Below, one piece after another: positions 1 to 10,693 of a stretch of 64,000 nucleotides of DNA (its first letter is position 1; each line of letters starts with the position of its first letter). This DNA comes from Rhizomys pruinosus (Eukaryota; Chordata; Mammalia; Rodentia; Spalacidae). The position numbers and the translations under genes were made by a program. The DNA is taken from positions 1,361,053-1,425,052 of the forward strand of contig VZQC01004717.1 in NCBI GenBank assembly GCA_009823505.1. Reading direction: 5' to 3'. The notes under the pieces were generated by a model, which saw only the letters and a list, made by a program, of their open reading frames with translations, searched no databases and was not told where the DNA came from.

Positions 1-79
1 CACTTGAGCCCCACCTTTCCCATCTTCTAGTCTATCTAAACCCCTTTTTTTAACACTCACTGGGGCCTCCAGTGTTCAC

Positions 80-81
80 AT

Positions 82-113
<32 letters not shown>

Positions 114-121
114 TCTCTCTC
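80..121. repeat. (CT)n microsatellite
   Basis: CT dinucleotides with one TAT interruption. Confidence 0.95.
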
Positions 122-269
122 ATTTTAATGATTTAATCAATTGATCAATCTATGTTCTCACTTTCCTTTGGTACCAGAGTTTGAGCCAGAAGCAAGACCA
201 GCTTTCCAGTTCCTGTTTGCTTTTTACTACATCTGTTCTCTGTCTCACTGCTTTGCTCTAAGCTGAGTG

Positions 270-632
270 CTGGTTAATCTTGATTGTCACTTTGGTTTTA
301 GAATCACCTAGGAACCAACCCTAAGAGTATGTCTGCGAAGGCATTTCCAGATTGGTTTAACTAAAGTGGGAAGAGTCACCCTGAATGTGGTGAGCGTCAT
401 TCCATGGCTGGAGTCCCACACTGAATGAAAGTATGTGTGCCAGCACGGGGACACTCTGCTTCTGGACTGTGAGAAAATGTGACCAGCTGTCCATGCTCCT
501 GCTGCCACCGAGCTGCCCTCTCCTCTGCACCCTCCTGTCAGGACGGGCTGGGAGCTACAATCAATCTGTCCCTCCTTAAGCTGCCCTCACTGAGTGTTTT
601 GTCACAGCAATGAGAACAGTAAGGACTACAGC
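270..632 (+). mobile_element. Rodent interspersed repeat with LTR-like ends
   Basis: Begins GGTTAATCTTGATTGTCA and ends near GTCACAGCAATGAGAACAGTA. It shares its opening and general order with the copies at 6474 and 7587. I recognise it as a common rodent repeat but cannot name the family safely. Confidence 0.5.
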
Positions 633-731
633 CCTACCATCTTTTACTTCCCTTTGGCTCAACACTGTATCTAGCCATAAGTCCTGTATTATTTGCGAAT
701 ACACGATTGTTGAAGCTAAGCCTCTAATTTT

Positions 732-970
732 CTTATTTTTTCTTTTTTTTTAAATTTTATTTATTTTTTATGTGTATGAATGTACTGTCTGCATGTAGGT
801 CTGTGCATCCATGTCGTGCAATGCCGCGGAGGTCAGGAGAGGGTATTGGATTCCCCTGGAACTTGAGTTAAAGATGGTTCTCAGCCGCCATGTGGGTGCT
901 GGGGATCGAACCCGGGTTCTCTGCAAGAACAGTTGGTGCTCTTAACCGCTAGGGCATCTCTCCAGCCCCG
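732..970 (-). mobile_element. B2 SINE
   Basis: tRNA-derived SINE with its head (GGGGCTGGAGAGATG) at the right and A-rich tail at the left. Target duplication AAGCCTCTA(A)TTTT at 718-731 and 971-983. Confidence 0.92.
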
Positions 971-1530
971 AAGCCTCTATTTTTCAAAGAATTTGCCTTA
1001 CGTCTGCCAACGAGGCAAAAGGGAATAGTAAATGAAATTCCCAGAGCACTCTGTAACGCTGAGGGAGATTAGCACACCTGGCTGATTTCTTGACCATTTT
1101 CCAATTCCTTCCATCCCCAGAATGTTCTGACTTATTCTGAAAGTTGGTACTCAATAGTTGGTATTACTCTTCTAATCATTTTGGGACCAACTGGAGCTCA
1201 CATCACCCTAACTAGAAAGTACAGGATCCACCAGAAGATAAAGAATCTTTCACATACATGTTAATTTCCTCTAAAGATTTCCTCCCAACAAGCAAGGGCT
1301 GGTTGTTCAGTATGAAAACCACTAGTTATATGTGGTAGGTAATTCAAGTATAAATTTAGATTAAATGAAGTTTAAAATTCTGTTCCAGAATTTGTAGGAA
1401 AATAGATGGAAGCAGAGAATACTATAGTAATCGAGGTAACCCAGGCTTGGAAAAACATTATTTGGATCTTAGCTTCTAGTTTTTACATATTTTTATATAA
1501 TTTTGACATTATGTGTGTTTATGTGAGAAC

Positions 1531-1558
1531 GAGTGTGTGTGTGTGTGTGTGTGTGTGT
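1531..1558. repeat. (GT)n microsatellite
   Basis: About 14 GT units. Confidence 0.95.
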
Positions 1559-2632
1559 AGTAGGAAAGGCACCCAAGACAGAGGAAAGGAGCTTTTAAAG
1601 AAGGGGGCAGGTGGGTAATAAAAGTTTTGTGACATGAAATGAAGAGAGGAATTCAAGGGAGGGAAGGGTGCAAATGGGGGGGGTGGAAGATAAGAAAAAG
1701 TAATTGGAAAGGATCAACCAAAACAAAATATGTATGAAAATACCATAAGGAAGCATTTTGTCTTGTTTGCTAATTAGAAAATGAGGCAATGTGCACATGC
1801 CAAAGCCAGAAGAGATCATCATGTATAATTTGGTTATTTCAAGAGCTTCAACCTGAAATGTCACAAGGGGCTCCATGTCTTCTCTAGAGTCTCCTTCTGT
1901 GCTTGTCACTCACTGTTACCAAGGAGACAAACACCAGGTCCAGCATGTGTCTCCTGATGCTTCAACATCTGCTGCTCCACTCATAAGAAAGGCTTGGATA
2001 GAGTGTCGTTTCCAGCCCTCTCTGCTAGCAGCTCAGTGCCATCTTTATTAATGACACAACTTACCAAGCACCTGCACAGTCACCTGCCAAGGAATGTACT
2101 GGGAAACTCAGTGGATGAATCAAAAGTATTTAAAAGGAATGAAATACATCCTAAAACATGCAGGGATAAAACTCTTGGCGAATAAGAGGTCTTCATGTCA
2201 CAAGTTATTCTTATTTATTATATTGTGCTATACATAGTAAGTAGCCACACAAGGCTAGAAAATTTGGACAGTAGAGTTATAGATGATCTCCATCATCAAA
2301 GAAGCTTCTAAGAGCCCGTGATCTCTGTTCTAGTGGGTGAGCAATCATAGCATCCATAGTGAAAAGATGTTCTTCATATTTACGCCACAGATGAGTAGCT
2401 GTAAGACTCTGGACAACTGCTTTGCTCAGCCATACCAGCACCACGGTGATGATACCCATTAAAGGGAGCTATTCAATGTGACTGGTACCCAGTGTGTGTT
2501 TATTTGTTGTGCTGAAACAGAAATGAAAACATTTTTAGAATCCCCTTTACCACTTCCTGAGATGAAGAACATACCTAGGTTTTACCGAATGACAAAGAAC
2601 TGCTCCTTTCTACAAACCCCGTAAGCATACCT

Positions 2633-3003
2633 TGTATTAGTTATACCTGACAAAAGCAACTTAAGAGAAGAAAAGATTTATGTGGGGTCATAATTTTCAA
2701 GGATACAGTTTGTCACGGAGGGAAAGACATGGCAGCAGATGGCTTCAGAGCAGCAGGAGTGTGCATCTGGGACTCCTCACCTCTACCTATCTTGGCAGAA
2801 CAGAAGCAGAGAGGAAACAGGAAGTAGGCTTGCTGTTGGTCCAGAAAACCTGAAGACCTACAATTAGTGACCTGCTTCTGCCAGCGAGGCTTCAAGTCCT
2901 AGACTTAAAGTCTTTATAACCTTTCAGAGCAGGCTCACCAGCCAGGAGCATCCAAGTGTTCAGACACTTGGACCTGGGGGGACACTGCACATTCAAACCA
3001 CGA
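2633..3003. mobile_element. Unnamed rodent interspersed repeat
   Basis: Resembles a common rodent repeat that opens near a TGACAAAAGCAACTTA motif and ends near CATTCAAACCAC. It is diverged. Family not named. Confidence 0.4.
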
Positions 3004-3845
3004 TGTAGCCATAATAGAACAGCAACGCTTTCCTGAATTCTGAGTCACTAGCAGTTTACCAGTCTTAGGAAACAGAGAGAATCTTTGAGTGGCTCAGAGG
3101 TTCAGGAGGCTTGGAAATGAGCTTGCTGGTAAAATCTGGAGTGAAGGAAGTTCTTTAGAGGACTGTGCCCTTAGTTTGTAAAGAAGGCCAGGATTCAGGT
3201 AGTGAGTCTCAGAACTGCCTGGTCCCAGCCTCTGAAGCTTGCTTCTCTTTGCCTGGCAGCTAGAGGTTGGAAAGCATCACAGTCCCTCCCTTTCTGTTGT
3301 TATCTCTTAATACCAAATCTACTTTGGGGTGTTTACTGTGGGAATGACTTTTATAAATGGATATAATCTGAAGTGATGACTTTTAATTAACCCCAGCAAA
3401 ACCATGTACTCTTCTATGATTTGGCACCTGATCTCATTTCCTTGACAACCTTAATTTGATAATCCACTCAAAAAGATAATGGATGAATGAATGTGGGTAT
3501 GCTTGAGAATTAACACGATAAAACACTGAAAGGTGGTACCCTATCTCCATGGCACAGAGTGGAGACTGGGAAGGACGTGTGACCTTGGGTGAACAAGGTA
3601 TTCTAGAACCAGGGACAAAAAGGCCTGATGATCTGTTAAGATTAGGATGGAACCAAACAAGTATTTTTCCCAGTTGAAGCTGGAGAAACCATTTTGAATA
3701 ATATTATGGGTGAGGCCTGACTCAGGACACAGTTCAAGAGACAGAGTGGCAACAAACATTTACATTAACACAGTTCCAAGAGACATCTCAGGGATGTCTC
3801 TTGAGTTCAGGTCTTCGAATTCAGGCCCACACTTTTAACATATTT

Positions 3846-3851
3846 ATGTAT

Positions 3852-3886
<35 letters not shown>

Positions 3887-3889
3887 TTT
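3846..3889. repeat. (ATTT)n tract of a B1 tail
   Basis: About eleven ATTT units directly before the minus-oriented B1 at 3890; probably its expanded A-rich tail. Confidence 0.9.
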
Positions 3890-4022
3890 TGGTCTTTTCG
3901 AGACAGGATCTCCCTGTAGCCCCAGCTGTCCTGGAACTCACTCTGTAGACCAGGATGGCCTTGAACTCACAAAGATCTGCCTGCCTCTGCCTCCCTAGTG
4001 CTAGGATTAAAGGTGTGCACCA
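3890..4022 (-). mobile_element. B1 SINE
   Basis: 7SL-derived; carries GAGACAGGATCTCCCTGTAG and TGCTAGGATTAAAGGTGTGC in reverse orientation. It abuts a B2 at its 5' end. Confidence 0.9.
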
Positions 4023-4025
4023 TTT

Positions 4026-4212
4026 TAAGTGCATGAGTATTTTGCATGGGTGTGTATAAGTGCGTTTGTGTCGTACAATGTCCACAGAGGTCAAAAGAAG
4101 GCATTGGATCCCCTGGAACTGGAATTAGGGTTGGTTGTTAGTGGGGAATCAAACCTGGATCCTTTTCAAAAGCAGCCAGTACTCTTGACCACTGAGCCAT
4201 CTGCCCACCCCG
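4026..4212 (-). mobile_element. Diverged B2 SINE
   Basis: Recognisable B2 in minus orientation (GACCACTGAGCCATCTGCCC at its head), with many changes. Confidence 0.8.
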
Positions 4213-4237
4213 GGGGCTCACTCTTAAAAACTAAATT

Positions 4238-4348
4238 TAAGCTTGGCGTGGTGGCACAGGCCTTTAATCCCAACAGAGGCAGGCAGATCTCTGTGAGTTG
4301 AAGGCCAGCCTGGTTGGAGCTGCAGGGAGACCCTGTTCAAAAAGACCA
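4238..4348 (+). mobile_element. B1 SINE with internal deletions
   Basis: Begins AGCTTGGCGTGGTGGCACAG and ends CTGTTCAAAAAGACC. It lacks parts of the middle. Confidence 0.85.
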
Positions 4349-6033
4349 AACAAACACCCTAAATTTAAGAGTTGGACTTTTTTGTTGCCATACAGATAAT
4401 TATAATGTTAGTATAGCAATGCCACGGTTTACCCAGGTTTTGGGCTGTGGATCATTTTCCCGCTTAGCTGGGACATTAGGAACATTTAGCTTCTCAGTGT
4501 TTCTAAGCATACTTATCCCCTGGTTTGTTGAACTCAGGAATGAAAACTAATTAGGGCTTCTAACCACAGCATTTACCTATGTAGTTGAACTTATTTCAAG
4601 CCCTGTATGTGGGACTATAATGGTAAAAGATGGTAAGAAAGCAGTGTGTGCCCCTCCCCCCTCCCCTATTCCACACAGTCCAGAAGACCTCCAGGCCATC
4701 TTGCGCTCATAACTCTGTGAAAGCCTTAATATCACTGAAATTCTGGTGTAGTTCCAGAATGGTCTCTACCTTCTGGAGTTTGAAGTCTGAGAGTAGGCTA
4801 AAATGTTCTGGTTCCTCCCTGGAGCAGAGCTCTAGCCACGCGTCTCCCTCTCAGCTCACAAAGCTGTCCCTTAGATAGCTGGTCATTAAGAGGAAGCAGA
4901 ATCAAGAGACTGGAAAAGAAGGAGGAGGGTAGGCTGGCTCCCCACAGGGTCTCCAGGGACAGTTCTAGGAAAAAGAAGTGCAGCCAAGCAGAAAAAAAAA
5001 GAGATTGGGAATCAACTGTACATTCAATAATGAAACTGTGATTTTCAACATCAAAAGTACTACTATTTTTTAGCAATTTTCCCCTCAAATACTGCTAAGT
5101 TAGTTATGAACTCCTCAGTTACGCATGGCAGAACTGAAATCCAGCTGGGTGAAGGGCCTTTCCCAAGTCTACAAGGTGAGGCAGACAGAACCCAGAACGA
5201 GCCTCCTGACTCACTGGAGCAGGCTCGCATTAGCACTGGGGGCTCATGCTGAAGGCATCTGAGTCACGTCTGTGGAGTCTACTTTCATAGCAACTCCACG
5301 ATCCATTTCCTCCTTTCCTTCCAAAGTACTATTGTCCATTCCAGGGATTTCTGACCTCTTACCTGGACTCTTGGCAACAGTCTCCAACATGAACTTTCAT
5401 CTAGTCCAGAAAGATTAATCTAACCAACACACACACATACACGGAGGCATCCTTGTGAGAACCTTTTAATGACTTCCTGGTGCCTGATTAAAAAAAAAAA
5501 AGAAAGAAAAAAAAAAAACCTCTTAGCACATATTCGTGGCCTGCCAATGCATTAGCAGAATGCTCGGCACTGCAGGCAAAACCACTGCACTCTCTGTATG
5601 CCTGAGCCTTGACTCTGCTCCCTGGATCTATCTCCCCTACCCTTGCCCCATGTGAAACTCTGTAGCTCTTCTTATGTTTCAGGGCAGTTTGGCATGTGTC
5701 TTAGCTCCATTCCACTGAACTCCTTGAGGGCAGCAACTTGAGTCTGATTTATCCTTTGATTCCCAGAGCCATAGGGGAACACATGACAAATATTCAATGA
5801 ATTCTTTTTGAAGGAATGTATTCTCTCCATCAGAACAGACTCTGTTACAATTTGCACTCCTACTGCATTAACAACTTTTCAGTCAACAGTGGATCAACTG
5901 CATAAACAGTGGTGGGCCCATAAGATTCTATCATGTTGTGATGGCATTGTGGGCATCATGCTGTGCATGATGCCTTATGGACACGTCACAGTGCTGCTGG
6001 AAAGGAACCTAGACCAGTGCTATATGCAAATGT

Positions 6034-6034
6034 C

Positions 6035-6082
<48 letters not shown>
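6034..6082. repeat. (TTTC)n microsatellite
   Basis: About twelve TTTC units, the expanded tail of the following B1. Confidence 0.92.
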
Positions 6083-6276
6083 TTTTTTCTGAGACAGGGT
6101 CTCCCTGTAGCCCCAGCTGTCCTGGAACTCACTCTGTAGACTAACTCACAGAGATCTGCCTACCTCTGCCTCCCGAGTGCTAGGATTAAAGGCATGGGCC
6201 ACCACACCCAGTTTAAAGATGGTTCTTAGCAGCCATGTGGGTGCTGGGAATCGAACCCGGGTCCTCTGCAAGAGGA
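6083..6276 (-). mobile_element. B2-B1 composite SINE (5'-truncated B2 joined to B1)
   Basis: On the minus strand a B2 segment ending AAGAACCATCTTTAA runs directly into a B1 starting ACTGGGTGTGGTGG. The B2 lacks about its first 45 bases. The join is the same as in the composite at 17938-18193. Confidence 0.75.
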
Positions 6277-6867
6277 CCTTTTCAACAAAAGGTCTAAGGG
6301 TTAGCACAGAAAATCTTACAGAATGAGGATATGGAAAGGAAACTACGGCTCTACAGCTGTGTTTAAATTAAAATGGCCATTATGCAAAATTTTAAAAATG
6401 TTAAAAAATGTAAACTTACAAAGTAAAAAGTTATGGTGACCTAATGTTAATTGATTATTGAAGAGGGCAATTGTGATGGTTAATCTTGTTAATCCTGGGT
6501 GTCAAATTGACTGGATTCAGGATGAACAAATATGAGAAAGAGATCTTCAGATTGGATTATCTTAAGCAGGATGAGCCACCCTAAATGTGGGCATTACCTT
6601 CTGATGGCAGCTGGCATAAAAGGCCATGGCAGAAGGGAGCTGGTCCCTCTTTGGCTGCTTGCCTTCTCTCTCACTGGTGAGTTCTTCTTGCTGCTGTGAT
6701 CAACTCTGTATCCCAGTGTAGACTGAAGATGGGCAGATCTCTTGGAATTCATCTGGCCTTCAGCACCGGACTGGGACAACTGAGACATCCAGCCCATTGA
6801 CTGAGCAACTGCCTGGATTCTCAGCCTTTCCTGTGGGGTGCAGCTATTGTTGGACTACTAGGATTCT

Positions 6868-7126
6868 TTTTTTTTTTTTTTTTAATAATTTTTTTTTATT
6901 TATTTCTGTATGTGTATGAATGTACTGTCTGCATGCAAGTCTGTGCACCCGTGTCGTGCAACGCCACGGAGTTCAGAAGAGGGTCTCGGATTCCCCTGGA
7001 ACTGGAGTTCTCCTGGATTTGGAGCTTCAGACGGTTCTCAGCCGCCATGTGGTTGCTGGGGATCGAACCCGGGTCCTCTGCAAGAGCGGTCGGCGCTCTT
7101 AACCGCTAGGCCATCTCTCCAGCCCA
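6868..7126 (-). mobile_element. Young B2 SINE nested in an older repeat
   Basis: Perfect 15-bp target duplication GACTACTAGGATTCT at 6853-6867 and 7127-7141. It carries the 17-bp internal duplication described in the findings. Confidence 0.95.
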
Positions 7127-7165
7127 GACTACTAGGATTCTATCCTGTGAGCAAATCAATAAATC

Positions 7166-7193
7166 TGTGTGTGTGTGTGTGTGTGTGTGTGTA
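7166..7193. repeat. (GT)n microsatellite
   Basis: About 14 GT units. Confidence 0.95.
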
Positions 7194-7586
7194 TTCTCAT
7201 TCGATTGATTCTGTTTCTTTAGAGAACCCTGACTAATACAGCAACTTTATATTTTATAAATTTAGTGAAGCCTCTGTGGATTGCACTGATAGTCTACAGC
7301 GATGTTCAATTCCATCCCAGTTCTTCACACTCACTGTCTCCCCCAGAGCAACTTTCAATACAATGCTTACCATTAGGTTATAAGTGCCTAGAAGATTCAT
7401 GACAGTATCATGCTGTTCAGGCTTATAGTCCAGGGACAATAAGATACACCATACAGCCCAAGTACGTAGTCTGTTAGACCATCTAGGTTGATGTAAATAC
7501 AGTCTGATGGTCACACAATGACAGAATTGCCTAACAATGCATTTCTCGGGGATGTGTTGAATGACTCATGCCTATATTATAAGTTG

Positions 7587-8140
7587 AAAGACTGTGATGA
7601 TTAACCTTGGTTTTTTACTTGATCAAAGACACCTAGAAAATTGGTGAAACACATTTCTAGGTCTGGCTGTGAACGTGTCTCTAGAGCCAACTGGTGTGTG
7701 GGTCTGCAAACTGAGTATGAAGACCTAGCCTGAATTGGGGGCAGCACCATCCACTGGACCCAGAGCCCAGATGGAGCCAAGGCACAGAAAGAGGAAGTGG
7801 CGCATGCATGTGCGCCTGCATACTGCACTCTGCGTGTGTTTCTTGCTGCCACTACCACTCCCAGTCATTAGACTCCTGACTCTCCAGCCTAGACTTGTAC
7901 CTGTGACTCTTCAGGGGCTTCCCAGCCTCTGCTTCAGACCAAGGCTGCATCATAGATCCCTCTTGTTCTGAGGTTTCCAGACTCTTCCACTGAGCAGTTA
8001 TTGGCCTCTCCAGCTCACCAGGCTACAGAAAGCCATGGTGAGACTATCCAGCCTCTGCTAATGTGAGCCAGTCTGGTAAATCCTTCTTATAACTAGATAC
8101 ACACTCTACTGGCTTTACTGCTCTGGAGAATGCTGAGTAG
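7587..8140 (+). mobile_element. LTR-like rodent repeat, same family as 270 and 6474
   Basis: Starts GTGATGATTAACCTTGG and shares internal order (ACACCTAGAAAATTGG; GGCAGCACCATCCACTGG) with related copies. The right end is uncertain. Confidence 0.5.
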
Positions 8141-8509
8141 TAAGTGCTTTCCTTAGATCGCAAATTTAAGTAGAAATGTCCCTGGAGAATAGTTCACATA
8201 TTGTGTTCAGAATTCCATAACTAAGGGTACTGATAAATAGAATTTCATTGCTTAAGCTAGGTGACAGAAAGTATTTCAGCAGGAAAGATGCTTGAATTCT
8301 TTTCTTCACTGTAGTTGCTAAATACATGTTGAACATATTGAGAGGATACTCTAAAAAGTTCTGCAAATGTTTATAAATACATGTAATTTACTATTAGATG
8401 ACAGACCTTATTGAATTGCCAATAAAATATCAGTGCATGTAGCACTAAGACCATATAAAACCAGTCACAATGAGCTACCCTTTGCTGTAATTAAGTGCAC
8501 ATGGGAGGG

Positions 8510-8751
8510 GCTGGAGAGATGGCCTAATGGTTAAGAGCACCGACCACTCTTACAGAGGACCCGGGTTCGATCCCCAGCACCCAAATGGCAGCCGAGAACC
8601 GTCTTTAACTCCAATTCCAGGAGAACTCCAGTTCCAGGGGAATCCGAGACCCTCTTCTGACCTCCGCAGCATTGCACGACACATGTGCACAAACTTGCAT
8701 GCAGACAGTACATTCATACACATACGGAAATAAATAAAATTAATAAAAAAA
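8510..8751 (+). mobile_element. B2 SINE with 17-bp target duplication
   Basis: Flanked by AAGTGCACATGGGAGGG (about 8493-8509 and 8752-8768). It carries the internal 17-bp duplication but keeps the older GTCTTTAACTCC reading before it. Confidence 0.95.
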
Positions 8752-9344
8752 AAGTGCACATGGGAGGGATTGTTAACAAAATATGTTTTTTTTTCAGGAT
8801 TTTTTAAATCATGAAGGAAAAAGATTAAAAACTGCTCACATAAAATCTCGCATGCATTTCTCTTTAGCTTTTTATCTGAGTTAAAGTTTTACATACAATG
8901 TATATAGATGAAACAATTTTACAAAATCCTGGAAAATGTCAGAATGTGTGCTTGTGACTCAAAAACACCCCAATAATATTAGAAATGACTTGGAATTGCC
9001 ACTGCGAAAATCATCTTGGCTGAAAGGGCTAAAGCGAAAGCAGTTTAGGAGCAGATGAAACAGGCATGAGAGACTCCATCTCTACACCAGCTGTGAGGGG
9101 CAGTGGTGTCTGTGCTCCAATGCATGGGCAAACACGATTGTGGTCTTCTAGCCACATGCCAGCTAGGATCTGAATGCAGATAGCTGTTACAAAGCATAAA
9201 TCTTCTTTGTGTTTTGGGCATATGTGGCATAGGAGATAGGCAATGGAAGAGGGCTTGGAAGGGGGGGACAAAGCAGAAGAGAAAAGACTATCAGATTTTA
9301 TTACATTCAAAGTAATTGACTCATTGATTCGTGTTCATATGTAG

Positions 9345-9450
9345 CCCAGGCCAGCCTCCAAACCTTCCATATCACCTAGGCTGGCCTTGAACTTGGGATC
9401 TTTCTTCTTGGCCTCCCAAGGGTTGGGATTACATGTGTGCACTACCACAC
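9345..9450 (-). mobile_element. Old B1-related SINE
   Basis: Contains CTAGGCTGGCCTTGAACTTG and GGTTGGGATTACATGTGTGC, diverged from B1. Confidence 0.65.
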
Positions 9451-9494
9451 TAACAATTTGGCTTTTTAAACATTTTGTAGAAGTCTGAGGACGT

Positions 9495-9770
9495 CTGGGG
9501 AGACGGTTTGGTGGATAAAGCACTTACAGCACAAGTAGCAGAACTGGAGTTTAGAGCCTCAGGTCTCCCAAAATGCACTTGGATGTGGCTGCCTCCTGTA
9601 ATTCCAGTGGGGAAGCTGGCTAGGCTTGTCCTGTCAGAGAGCTATGGCTTCAGCTGAGAGACTCAGTGCATAAGGTGAAGAGTGATGGAAGAAGACTGGA
9701 TGACCAACCCTCAGGCCAACATGCAGGTGCACAGCATGTATGTAAAGGTACACACCACACAAATGTAAAG
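9495..9770 (+). mobile_element. B4-type composite SINE
   Basis: tRNA-like head (GGGGAGACGGTTTGGTGGAT) followed by a B1-like right part (AATTCCAGTGGGGAAGCTGG). Diverged. Confidence 0.5.
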
Positions 9771-10278
9771 TCTCTGTATGTACATGCACATACAGAGACT
9801 TGTACATGAAGAAAAGCTTTGTAGATACTTTTATGGTAACAAGGATATTGAAGTCGGATTTTAAATTGAAATTTTCCCCATGCCATGATCTAGCAAAGAT
9901 GGAACATTAAGCAAGACTTTTCCTATGATTACCCTTGAGAAACCAAGATTTTAGGACTGACTTTGCTTACTTCCCCTTAAGAAGGTTCTGTTGTGCTACT
10001 TTTGTTGTCTCTCTTCTTGGAGTTTCAAGACAGAACTGGCATTTCGTACAGTTCCACCACAGAGCTGCATTCTGAAGGAGCCTGTCACCAAGTGCTTTCC
10101 ACATGCTCTCTGAGGGCACGGCTCAGGGACCAGGCATGCACATTCGCGTTTGTTGTTGACAACTGTTGGCTTTAGACAGGCCTTCCCTTCACAACCCCCT
10201 TCTAAATGGAGCTTACAGTCCTCCTTCCCACCCACTCTCTTACTCCTCAGGGCAAGAATGTTGACTCCTGCTTTCCAT

Positions 10279-10362
10279 CACCTGTCAGAATCCATCTTCC
10301 TGTCACTGGCTTATATGGACAAGTCAGTCCTGGGTCACATGACCCAGGGCTGCTAAAAACAG
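10279..10362 (+). promoter_or_regulatory. Candidate muscle promoter cluster upstream of Trim55
   Basis: Four motif matches lie within 84 bases, 164-247 bases before the ATG. They are an E-box CACCTG (10279-10284), a CArG-like GCTTATATGG (10309-10318, one mismatch to the SRF consensus), a perfect inverted repeat TGGGTCA-CA-TGACCCA (10331-10346) that also contains the E-box CACATG, and a MEF2-like CTAAAAACAG (10353-10362, one mismatch). E-box, SRF and MEF2 sites are the usual combination in striated-muscle promoters, which fits Trim55. The motifs are seen; their use is inference. No transcription start can be fixed from sequence alone. If transcription begins upstream of 10397, an 11-codon upstream ORF (10397-10432) would lie in the leader. 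Confidence 0.45.
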
Positions 10363-10525
10363 CTCCATCACCCACTTCTAACCAGGGCCTGAAACAATGT
10401 CCTCCATGGAGAGAAATGTAAAGGACACTTGATCACACAGTCCTTGGAATTATTTCCAGGAAGCACTTGCAGAAGCCATTCGGGAGCCCCCTTCTCCTGG
10501 CAGCGCACTCAGGGAAGGCAGGGAG

Positions 10526-10693
10526 ATGAGTGCTTCTCTGAACTACAAGTCTTTCTCCAAAGAGCAGCAGACCATGGATAACTTGGAGAAGCAACTCATC
10601 TGTCCCATCTGCCTAGAGATGTTCACAAAACCTGTGGTCATTCTCCCCTGCCAGCACAACCTGTGCAGGAAATGTGCCAGCGACATCTTCCAG
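10526..10693 (+). CDS. Trim55: Trim55 coding exon 1: start codon and first half of RING
   Basis: Encodes residues 1-56, beginning [19 protein letters not shown], and ends in phase 0 at CAG with donor GTAGGT. It holds six of the eight RING zinc ligands: C26, C29, C42, H44, C47 and C50. The ATG is chosen because the N-terminus matches the TRIM55 family start and no earlier in-frame ATG joins it. All ligands are intact, so the ligase domain looks functional. The open frame runs on into the intron to a chance stop at 10741; that extension is not coding. Confidence 0.97.

Larger units (their letters stand above)
6474..7240 (+). mobile_element. LTR-like rodent repeat, split by a B2
   Basis: Starts TGATGGTTAATCTTGTTAAT and ends AGAGAACCCTGACTAATACA, so TG...CA-type ends are visible. 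A B2 (6868-7126) interrupts it and a GT microsatellite (7166-7193) lies near its end. Family not named. Confidence 0.6.
1..10278. other. Intergenic region upstream of Trim55
   Basis: I see no gene. Contents are SINEs (732, 3890, 4026, 4238, 6083, 6868, 8510, 9345, 9495), unnamed rodent interspersed repeats (270, 2633, 6474, 7587), microsatellites and unique AT-rich sequence. Long stretches without a recognisable feature are 984-1530, 1560-2630, 3005-3840, 4350-6030, 8140-8490 and 8770-9340. Confidence 0.75.

Noticed and set aside
8510..8600. tRNA-like A and B boxes in B2 heads
   Set aside because: The sequence belongs to tRNA-derived SINEs. No cloverleaf with an anticodon stem is intact, so these are not tRNA genes.
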